A stretch of DNA of 64,000 nt. Origin: Botryosphaeria dothidea. Taxonomy: Eukaryota; Ascomycota; Dothideomycetes; Botryosphaeriales; Botryosphaeriaceae. Shown one piece after another: positions 56,452 through 64,000 of this stretch. The stretch lies in assembly GCA_011503125.2 (NCBI GenBank), contig WWBZ02000002.1, positions 1,302,001 through 1,366,000 of the forward strand, given 5' to 3'. The notes beneath the pieces were generated by a model. The model was not told the origin of the DNA. It was given only the letters and a program-made list of their open reading frames with translations, and searched no databases. How positions within the stretch are numbered: position 1 is the first letter of the stretch; each line of letters starts with the position of its first letter. Position numbers and translations under genes: made by a program.

Positions 56452-57078
56452 TTAAACCGAATCTTTATAATACCTTATTAAGGCTTCGAAACTACTTATA
56501 TCTAGTAAGTTATTTCTTTAGGTCGACATACTTCACATTAATTAGGAAAAGAAAAAGAAAAAAAGCGCACTAATCCCCTAGATTTCTAAAATCCTCGACG
56601 GAGCTAAGAAAGCCGTAACATCTAGCTATAAAATATCTACTAGAATAAGAGTTTTAATTTTAGAGAAAATTAACTGTACTTAAAGACTTATTAAATTGTT
56701 AAAATTTTTAAAATATATATAACTAATGTTCCCTAAGTAGAATTTTCAATATTTATTAATATCGTCCTCTTAATCTCCGCATAAACCCTTCGGTTTACCC
56801 ACTTCCTACCTAACGACTCCGAAACTAGGCTAGTGTAATGAGACTCGATGCTGCTACAGAGAGGTCGCACAAAGTGCGAGAGTCTACGTACAAGCGAGAG
56901 CTATAAAGTTGCGAAGTACGTGACGTCACCGCGTGCACGCGCGTCTGCTGCCTACACGTCATCACGTGCACTGCCTCAACACCACTTCTTCGTTCAGCCG
57001 TTACAGCTAGAGAAGGCCCGCTGTTACATTCACAATGAACTTTAGACCCTAATTCCAAATGATAGCTACTTAGTTCTC
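56452..57078. other. AT-rich flank of the transposon, no gene seen
   Basis: Strongly AT-rich to about 56830 with many stop codons in all frames, probably further RIP-affected sequence, then normal composition before the GH76 gene's 3' end. Confidence 0.45.
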
Positions 57079-58287
57079 TTAAGATACTGCTAACGCCGCA
57101 ACTATTGCGTCCATCGCCGCACAATGTCCCTGAGGTAGATCCTGCCCATAATACATATCCCAAACGTTCCCCAACGTTCCATTTGCTAACGACCTATCCT
57201 TCTCCCAGATGCTATCTGCCTGCGCCAGAACATAACTCCTAAAATTCTCATTCCCCGTCGCTTGCTGTAGAAGCTGCAAGTTCCTAATAAAAACGCCCTT
57301 GAACGTCGGCCCATCGTATCCCAGATCTTGACTCCCGTTTGAGTTCACTTCGGTGAGGATACCGTTCACATTGGAGAGCTTGGTGATGGCGGCAATGGCG
57401 ATAGATGATGCGATGGTCAGGTATGTGGAGTTCGGAGAGGCTTTGTTCAGCTCCACCAAGCCGCCAAGAATGACACCTTGATTGTACGTGTACGTCGCGC
57501 GTCCGTTATTCTCGCACGTGACGTTGTCGAGGCCATCATTGATGAGATTTTGGCTGTTGATCAAACCGCTGCCTTCAAACCACGTCCACTGTCTGAGCGC
57601 CCAACCGAGGTAATAATCTCCGTTCGCAGTCCGGGTGGCTAGATGCGCGGCCAGGGATAGGAACAACTCGTTCGTGATCGCGTTCTGGTAGCTGTGTGAT
57701 TTGTCCCAGTACATGGCGCCGCACGTGCCGTTGTACCCTGTGAACGCCATGTCATTGAATATGAAGGCGGCTGTCTTCAAGTACTTTTCTTCGCCCGTTA
57801 GATCGTACACCGCTATCCACGCAAGGCCCCACCATCCTTCGTCATCGTAGTAGTTGTTCAGGAATCCAGTCGGCTCTTCGACTGGGGGTTCGTATGGACA
57901 ATTCCAACGCCAGGTCCAGTAGCAGGATCGCATGGGGCCTAGCTTTGTCATCTGGAGGTTGTACTCCTGTGCACGGACAAAAGTGTTGGCAAAGACAGGG
58001 TCCACCAGGGATGATGCGTCGTGGTCAATAGCCAACAAGTCGGCTAAGGTTGTGATGCAATTGGCGCTGTTCCACCAGAAATTTACGGTGCAGTTGCATG
58101 TCGAGTTGTAGCCGACGTACAGCCCACTCGTTTCATTGTAGAACAGGTCCTGAAGGACTTCAGCAGACTCATATGCCTTCTCAGCGTTCTCGTTGCCGGG
58201 TGTGGTGCACTTGTTGCTCAGAACTGTGTGGTGGACGGTGCTGATAACGCTGAGCATGAAGAAAAGGTATTTAAATGTAGACATCAT
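57079..58287 (-). CDS. Secreted GH76 endo-1,6-alpha-mannosidase (DFG5/DCW1-type)
   Basis: A single exon encodes 402 residues, with ATGs at 58287 and 58284. An N-terminal signal peptide (KYLFFMLSVISTVHHTVLS) is followed by a Cys-containing mature start. The GH76 catalytic motif YYDDEGWWGLAWI, with the paired Asp, lies near residues 145-153. Further family segments are NFWWNSANCITTLADL, TYNQGVILGGLVEL, YDGPTFKGVFIRNL and the WDMYYGQ tail. There are many N-glycosylation sequons. Fungal members act on alpha-1,6-mannan and are thought to attach glycoproteins to the cell wall. No GPI signal is seen at the C-terminus, unlike yeast Dfg5/Dcw1, so the enzyme is probably free and secreted. The reading frame is intact although both flanks have AT-rich patches. 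Confidence 0.9.
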   Translation of the reverse strand: MMSTFKYLFFMLSVISTVHHTVLSNKCTTPGNENAEKAYESAEVLQDLFYNETSGLYVGYNSTCNCTVNFWWNSANCITTLADLLAIDHDASSLVDPVFANTFVRAQEYNLQMTKLGPMRSCYWTWRWNCPYEPPVEEPTGFLNNYYDDEGWWGLAWIAVYDLTGEEKYLKTAAFIFNDMAFTGYNGTCGAMYWDKSHSYQNAITNELFLSLAAHLATRTANGDYYLGWALRQWTWFEGSGLINSQNLINDGLDNVTCENNGRATYTYNQGVILGGLVELNKASPNSTYLTIASSIAIAAITKLSNVNGILTEVNSNGSQDLGYDGPTFKGVFIRNLQLLQQATGNENFRSYVLAQADSIWEKDRSLANGTLGNVWDMYYGQDLPQGHCAAMDAIVAALAVS

Positions 58288-58800
58288 GCTACGACACCAG
58301 CTGAAGGGAATAGAAGAAGCATCGCGCGAACAACCCCACTACCTGGGAAGGGCCTCCCCGCTTCCCCGGAACGGAGAATCACGAGTCCCGATTACTCCCT
58401 TAGCTTACAAGATTATAGTAATAGTAAGCTATTTTAATCTAATTAGTATGGCTTATATTAATTCTTACCCTAGTATTATTATGCAAACCTCCCCTACCTA
58501 CTGTAACGGCTTCTAGAAAAGTCTAAGCTACCCGACTGTATGCCTGACGTCCCCAGAGACAATCGGCGTAACAGTCTTAGTATCGCGAATGATGGCTCTT
58601 TTGAGGTAGTGAGAGAAGTTGTCATAGAGGCACTGGCTGACAAGCAAGAGATCTGACCCACATATGAGATCTCTTGCGATCGCGCATTCCACGGCGTTAC
58701 AAATTCTTTCCACAACATGATCTCATGCGGAAATGAGTCTCACACGTGGCAAAGCGCTGATGTTGCTTCTCATCGTAGGAAGATCTTTACCCGCGCCTAG
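58288..58800. other. Upstream of GH76 gene, with an AT-rich patch
   Basis: About 58385-58500 is AT-rich with many TA steps, like the RIP-affected sequence left of the gene. A coherent-looking minus-strand frame of about 60 residues (58528-58713, containing LICGSDLLLVSQCLYDNF) has no start of its own and may be a remnant. Confidence 0.35.
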
Positions 58801-59136
58801 TCCGCGTTGTTCAGATTGGACATTAGTAGTTGCCAAGGGCGTGGGTGCTCGCTGTTCTTGATAGTAGATGTCAAGAGTGATAGAGTTGGCAGTGTATTCT
58901 CAGATGATCCGCGTGTGAAACTTGAGATTCGGCCCCATTTAGCACCGAAAGGACTGGACTTTGAATTCATTGCTATCTCCCCCGATGACATAAACCTTTC
59001 TAAACCTGTAATAATGTCGGAGGACTTGATGGTACAGTATTTGCTTGACGCGGACGAAGAGTTCGACGATGAAGCTGAAGATGAATTGCGAGACTCCATG
59101 TGGCAGTGCTGCTCATTGCACGAACAGGGCGGATAG
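58801..59136 (+). pseudogene. Orphan coding-like fragment
   Basis: About 110 codons are open with a protein-like pattern: IVDVKSDRVGSVF, LEIRPHLAPKGLDFEFIAIS, then an acidic tail (LLDADEEFDDEAEDEL). There is no ATG until the last third, and a TAG lies just before it. It is either a 3' exon whose upstream part I cannot find or a gene remnant. A competing minus-strand frame covers the same bases. No family is recognised. Confidence 0.3.
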
Positions 59137-59346
59137 CACATCGGATCAGCATTGACTTTACTCGCTTGAGAGACTGGGTTGCGGCCAATCCGACATCTGA
59201 AGATGTCGTTTTCGAGTAATGTGGGTTTCATGAAAATGATTTGAGTCAATTTAAAGGCTATCCTTCCCGTTGCGGATCTCTGCTCTCCGTGTTCTAAATA
59301 CAGCGCACAACCCCAGACCAACCACTATCTTCTCCACCCCCTCTAC

Positions 59347-60435
59347 CTAACAACTCGGCTGCGGCAGCGGCATGCCGCTCGGCGAGAACGCCTGCAAATC
59401 GCCATCATTATCATGGTTCTCAAACACGCCGAGCGACGCGAACCCAAACGTCCCCTTGTTCACCGTATCGTAAAACTGCGCCGACAGCGCCTTGCCCTCG
59501 GGCCAGCTCCCGCCAACGAAACACTTGACGCCGTCCTCGATCTGCTGGTAGCCGCCGGACGCATCGAACGACACATCACCACCCGGATCCGCGCGCGCCG
59601 CGTCGCCGTCGAAGCGGCCCTCGAAGACGTGGTCGGACAGGCGCTCGTGCTGGAAGGACTGGCGCTTCTCCAGGCCGTGGTTGGCGTACGAGAAGGTCAT
59701 GCGCGTGCTGTTGTCGGCGTGCTCGCGCGACGCGACGTCGACGAGGCCGCGCTTGGGGTGCGCGAAGCGGTAGATGGGGGCGAGCGGGTGCAGGTGGTCG
59801 CCGTCGGCGTCGCGCTTGCCGAGGCGGTGGGACTCGTGCACGTAGCCCATGAACACCGGGTCGGAGCCGAAGGTGCTGCGCAGGACGTGGCGGACGGTGG
59901 CCTCGTGCTCGGCCTGCTGGTCGAGGTCGCGCTTCTGGAAGACGTCGAGCGCGATGTTCTCGAGGCCCGAGTTGGACCAGGTGTTGGAGGCGCGGGCGAA
60001 CCAGCCGGCGTTTTTGGCGGCCTTGAAGGCCGTGCCCAGGCTGAAGGCCGTGCCGGCGAGCCCGAGGACGCATTCGATGATTTCTTCGGCGCTGCCGTCG
60101 TTGGTGACGCAGCCCTTGACAGCGAGGGCGAAGGAGGCGGCACCGACGACGCCCTTGAGCACTTGGAAGGCGAGGCCGAAGCTGAAGGTGATGAAGAGGA
60201 CGCGGTGACCGTCAATCTCGCCGGCTTCGCCGAGCGACATGAGTTCGGAGTGTTCGGGGACAGGGTTCTCGGTGAGGTTGAGGTAGAGGCCCTTGAATTG
60301 GTGTTCGGGGGCAACTTGCAGGGCGTCCCAGTCAAAGTCATCGGGGGTCCAGACATCTGCCTTGCAGGACGTGACCAGTGCAAGGCAGACGAGCAGGCCC
60401 AAGAACAGGGCGCTGCCGGTCATCTTGAGACCCAT
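59347..60435 (-). CDS. Secreted protein of unknown function
   Basis: A single exon encodes about 362 residues from the ATG at 60435. The frame is open to 60627, but the chosen start puts a clear signal peptide first (MTGSALFLGLLVCLALVTS, then CKADVWTP). A hydrophobic Gly/Ala-rich segment around residues 85-150 (VLKGVVGAASFALAVKGCV, LGLAGTAFSLGTAFKAAK) could form membrane helices. Dibasic sites (QKRD, GKRDAD, EKRQS) suit Kex2 processing. The C-terminal part (GGYQQIEDGVKCFVGGSWP, GTFGFASLGVF) ends SPSGMPLPQPSC. I believe related proteins occur in other ascomycetes but know no function. Effector-like or membrane-active roles would be guesses. Confidence 0.7.
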   Translation of the reverse strand: MGLKMTGSALFLGLLVCLALVTSCKADVWTPDDFDWDALQVAPEHQFKGLYLNLTENPVPEHSELMSLGEAGEIDGHRVLFITFSFGLAFQVLKGVVGAASFALAVKGCVTNDGSAEEIIECVLGLAGTAFSLGTAFKAAKNAGWFARASNTWSNSGLENIALDVFQKRDLDQQAEHEATVRHVLRSTFGSDPVFMGYVHESHRLGKRDADGDHLHPLAPIYRFAHPKRGLVDVASREHADNSTRMTFSYANHGLEKRQSFQHERLSDHVFEGRFDGDAARADPGGDVSFDASGGYQQIEDGVKCFVGGSWPEGKALSAQFYDTVNKGTFGFASLGVFENHDNDGDLQAFSPSGMPLPQPSC

Positions 60436-61877
60436 CCTCCTTGTCCAAGAGATGATTTTGATGAGCTCTGCTCGTTCGAGGTCTACTACGTCTCGGCCGG
60501 CGTAGTAGTCGCGGGTGTTGGTAAAAGAATTGCGGATAAGAGTAGGTGCTTCAGAAGGATGGCGGAAGATGCGAAGGCAATTCCTCCACGACTGCTTGGT
60601 GATTTCTGCTTCATGTCTGGGTGTCATTCTCGTCGACTTATATATTTCAGCGGCTTCGATCAGCGCCTGCGTGAAGGAACAAGAAGTGATCTCAGTCGGT
60701 CGACTTCGGGTGGCGCAGTAGAGGGCAGTTGGTGTAACATGCAGTAGTGCTGACAGATCTCAAAATTGATTCTCCATAAAATTGGTTCAGCTGTATATCC
60801 AGAAATGTCGAAGCGGTACCAGTGTGAGGGCTGAGAAGGATGAGAAGGATCTTTGCTGCTGGGGGTCTTAGTCTTGAACAACCCGTGTGACGGCGATGTG
60901 CAGTGTTTGTTTCCTCGGTGGATAAGCTTAGCGCATTTCATGTGCTCGAAGAAGAAGTGGGACATGCCACTCTCCCAAGGTAACAGTGATGTTGCTGGCA
61001 CGCGACTCGTTCGTAATTGTTGCCTGGCCCGATTTCGACGTGGTTGGAAACAGCGTCGTCGATCAACAAGCTATTACGGGCTCGGGCCATGCCCTACCGA
61101 CAGAATGTAGAAGAAGAATTACCAATCTTGGCCCCATGCTTCTTAATTGGGATTCTTGAAGCGGCGTAGAAGTTCTACCAGAATGTACAGCCTCCCAACA
61201 CTTCGGCCACGGCGTGAGAGAAGATGCAATTGAAGTCCGATGTTCGGAGGCAAGCGGAACAATAGCCACCTCTCGTTGATTATTGTCCGAGGTTCACTGC
61301 AGCTTGTGAGAGTGGGAATTTCCTTAGGCTTGCAGTCAGGACGTACCAAGTGGATGTTAGAGCTTGGTGAAGGAGGCTCAAGGCTTAGCCGGGCTTAGCT
61401 CGTGTTGCAAAAGCTTGTTGGATCGACGTCAACGGCTAAGGCGTGAAGTGGGGGCTGAAGAGCTAGGATCAACTGTGCGCAGCAAAAACTGGCAGTTATA
61501 GGGCCGATCTGATCGGAAACAGAATACGAATGGCTGTGCTCAGCCCTGAGATCCCAAGGACATGCCGGAAAAGGAAGGAGGTTGCAAGGGACGAAGGATT
61601 AACTTCCCGCCTCCCGCTGCACGAGGAGATCCACAAAGCTTCGAGGAAGCCAATGACCTCGATAGACGTCAATGCCGAGACAACAATAAGCAATGTTTAG
61701 TCCTCCGTGTTGGGGTCCACGAGGAGAGAATTCTCTTGTTCGTCGGAAGCGGACGGGCTAATCTCGTCGAGTTAACCAAGAGTGAAAACCGCTCAACATT
61801 GTGCGACGGCACTATAACGAACGAGGCAGCACCACCCCTTGTAGCTGAAATCCAACGTGCTCTTCTCCAATACTCCA
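60436..61877. other. Intergenic, no gene seen
   Basis: Promoter of the secreted-protein gene and 3' flank of the acyl-CoA oxidase gene; short frames only. Confidence 0.4.
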
Positions 61878-63628
61878 TCACAGCCTCGCCCCACCACACA
61901 TCTTTTTCTCTTCATCCTCCTGACCGCCAAACCGCGGCAGTCTTCCCACAAAGCCATGCCAAGCCTCTTCCGTCAGTAAGGGTGCCCTCGCATATGGCCC
62001 CACACCCTCCCAGCCCTCCTCCAGCAACTTTTCCAGTCGCGGCATCAATGTCGACAAGGCGTCCTCTTCCCTCTTCAGGATATCCGCCCTCTTCCACCCC
62101 ACGTTCTGCACAAACCAGCTCGCACCCTGCAAGACAATGCCCGTTTCAAACGCTCCCAGCAAGCCATCAGGCACACCTTGCTTCCTTGCGCCCTCATATG
62201 CGAGTGCATATCCCATAGCCTCTGCGATAGGCTGACAGAGCGGCAGAATCGCCGCGTTGAACGCCTCATCATTCACATCCTTCGTGCCCTCGGGTAAGCT
62301 CGCGAGTACCTCCTTCGCCTCAGCCAACAGCCCCGCCGCGTACTTGACGAGCGGAGCGTCAGGATACGGCGACGGCGGAAGCGGGTGATCGCTTACGAGC
62401 AGGTTGGAGACTAGGCGAATAGCGATGACAACGGTGTCACCCTCGGCGAGCGAATTACCGCGCATGAGGCTCTGACAGCTGATGATGGTGTTGTGCTCGT
62501 AGAGGCCTTGCGCACCGCAGCGTTCGCCGAGCGTTGCCAGCGTTTGCTGTGCTGCCGTTTGGATGGCGCATTTGAAGACTATCGCAGTGGTGCTTTGAAC
62601 GGCTGTGTCTTTGGATGCAGTGAAGATGTTGGCGGCGTATTTCGCGGCCGCTTCCCAGACGAAGGATTGGGCAAGGGCATGCAGAATGGGACGTTGCTGG
62701 GTACGATATTTGAGAACTGGGATTTGGCTCCCGTTCGGGCCAGTGACGTGGCGGCGGTTTGAATATTTTGCTGCGATGTAGGTGCAAAGCTTCAGGCAGG
62801 GGACGTTGACTGTCGATATTGACAGGGTGCCGATGCTTGCGCGGTGGATGATGGCGGAGAAATGCGTGACTGGATCTTCTGGTTTCTCCAATGTTCCAAG
62901 TAGAGCCTCTTTCGGGAGTATCTTGTGGTTGAAGATGGTCACTGCATGATCGATGGCCGGTGCTCCAGCACGCTTAGGAAGCGCATATGATACGACACCC
63001 TGTTCCATCTTCTGGCCGTCATGAAGCATCACCCAAAAAGGTCTGATTCCTCGATCTTCATCGTCTACAATGAGCCTTGCAAATACAACAGCACCACTAG
63101 GCGTTCCAGCATCAGTGGTAGTCCATGACATAAACTTGGCAGCCTGGTGGTGTGGTGTATGAAGTTCAAAACCAGCATCGGAGCGCAGGGTTGCAGTAGT
63201 TTTCAGCTCATCCGCGTCGACTCCCCATCCGACCTCGGTAAGCAAAAACTGGCCATTGATGTCAAAGTTTAGCAGCTTTTCGATCAATGGCTGGAGGGCT
63301 GGTCGATCTGGAAGGTAATCGCCCAAAGTGCCGATGCACAGATTCAAGTGAGTAGTGAGAACAACCAAAGAATTGCCGGATTCGGCATGGATGGTGTCGA
63401 GATGAAACGCCCAAAACTTAGGGGATAATGTCAAAATATCTTGTAGTGAAATTGCTGTGAAAGAATTAGCGACGAGAAGCTCAGATGAGACGGCGTTGTC
63501 CTACCGTAGTGCCGACCAATCAGCCGGGCTCGGTCGTAAGCATTCTTGATATCTGCCGAGGATGCAAGCCCTGTCGGTCTTCCGGCTGCAAAAGGCTTGA
63601 GCTCCAATAACTCTTGAGTGTTTGGCAT
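61878..63628 (-). CDS. Peroxisomal acyl-CoA oxidase (acyl-CoA dehydrogenase superfamily), 2 exons
   Basis: Exon 1 (63628-63505) and exon 2 (63454-61878) are separated by a 50-nt intron (GTAGGA...TCACAG) joining IGRHY to AISLQDILTLSPKFW, giving about 566 residues. The start is an ATG beginning MPNTQELLELKPF. Landmarks are LTEVGWGVDADELKTTATL (the family's flavin-site segment), HHQAAKFMSW, RGIRPFWVMLHDG, YRTQQRPILHALAQ and LYEHNTIISCQSLMRGNSLAEGD. The protein ends in Ala-Arg-Leu, which fits the PTS1 consensus for import by PEX5. It catalyses the first, H2O2-forming step of peroxisomal beta-oxidation. Chain-length preference cannot be told. Confidence 0.88.
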
Positions 63629-64000
63629 GGCGGGCCCGAATTCCAAAGCTGGAAGCAGCTTGGATAGGTAGAAAGGTAGGGATCTGCAGCGTATATCCGA
63701 GCTTCGCACCAGGCGGCTTTATAAATGTCTTAGCCATTCCACGAATAGCACAAGCCAGATATGGTGGGGTGGCACAGCCAGAGTGCCTCATCTCGCTCGC
63801 TTCAAGCAGTCACTTTGGGAAGGCCAAGGGGCGGAGGGATCAGAAGAAAGCGGCAAAATGATGCTGAGCTGAGAAACACTTGCTTCTTGGGAAGGCTAAG
63901 AGCGCGTGCTGACAGGAGGTCCAGCGGGCTGACCAATAAGAAGCGGAAGCGAAGAGTCGCTGAGGCTCAGCAGCGTTGGACATGGCGCAGGCGAACATTG
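63629..64000. other. Upstream region of acyl-CoA oxidase
   Basis: No gene seen before the window ends. It is presumably promoter sequence. Confidence 0.45.

Noticed and set aside
59413..60747. 444-codon plus-strand open frame opposite the secreted protein
   Set aside because: Val/Glu/Ala/Arg-rich shadow; the minus frame has a signal peptide and normal composition.
1..64000. CRISPR arrays, bacterial operons, ribosome binding sites
   Set aside because: The sequence is eukaryotic (introns, fungal genes); no regularly spaced direct repeats of CRISPR type were seen.

Overview
The window looks like chromosomal DNA of a filamentous ascomycete (Pezizomycotina). The evidence is short GT-AG introns (mostly 45-100 nt) with CTAAC/CTGAC-type branch points, a HET-domain gene, a Fot1/pogo-type transposon carrying the C-to-T decay typical of RIP, and fungal versions of PEX2, SLX4, GH78, GH76 and sulfide:quinone oxidoreductase. 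I cannot assign genus or class. All exon models were made by eye from splice motifs and frame continuity.

Layout. 1.1-2.7 kb: a 6-phosphogluconate dehydrogenase paralogue. 3.4-4.0 kb: a small hypothetical gene. 4.2-5.9 kb (-): PEX2. 6.7-7.5 kb (-): a class I O-methyltransferase. 8.6-9.7 kb (-): decayed coding sequence, part of it resembling the C-terminal region of fungal HAD-like/terpene-cyclase-like proteins. A diverged inverted repeat with a TATA box in each arm lies at 1-430 and 14.1-14.5 kb. From 9.7 to 18.2 kb I see no convincing gene.

18.2-22.8 kb (+) is the most unusual part. It is a many-intron transcript unit in which six successive introns each carry a C/D-box snoRNA-like element of one paralogous family. 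Terminal stems change in a paired way and an internal GAACC/GGTTC-type hairpin is conserved. Further, unrelated C/D-like elements sit in later introns.

25.3-27.1 kb: a PTH11/SAT4-type rhodopsin-fold membrane protein with a long glycine run. 27.3-30.2 kb (-): a fungal membrane protein with a long disordered N-terminus. 31.0-34.3 kb (-): SLX4. 35.6-43.0 kb: two tail-to-tail MFS sugar transporters, the second divergent from a GH78 alpha-L-rhamnosidase, which looks like a small rhamnoside-use cluster. 43.2-44.4 kb (-): a multi-pass membrane protein. 46.1-47.4 kb (-): mitochondrial sulfide:quinone oxidoreductase. 49.4-51.8 kb (-): a HET gene broken by one in-frame TGA where the family has Trp. 52.5-53.4 kb: a Nudix hydrolase. 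54.6-56.5 kb: a complete but RIP-killed pogo/Fot1 element with about 73-bp terminal inverted repeats. 57.1-58.3 kb (-): a secreted GH76 mannanase, with AT-rich patches on both sides. 59.3-60.4 kb (-): a secreted protein of unknown function. 61.9-63.6 kb (-): a peroxisomal acyl-CoA oxidase ending in a PTS1 signal.

The intact genes fit a saprobic or plant-associated fungus: sugar and rhamnoside uptake, beta-oxidation with peroxisome biogenesis, sulfide detoxification and cell-wall remodelling. Accessory material (transposon, dead HET gene, decayed genes) is interspersed.
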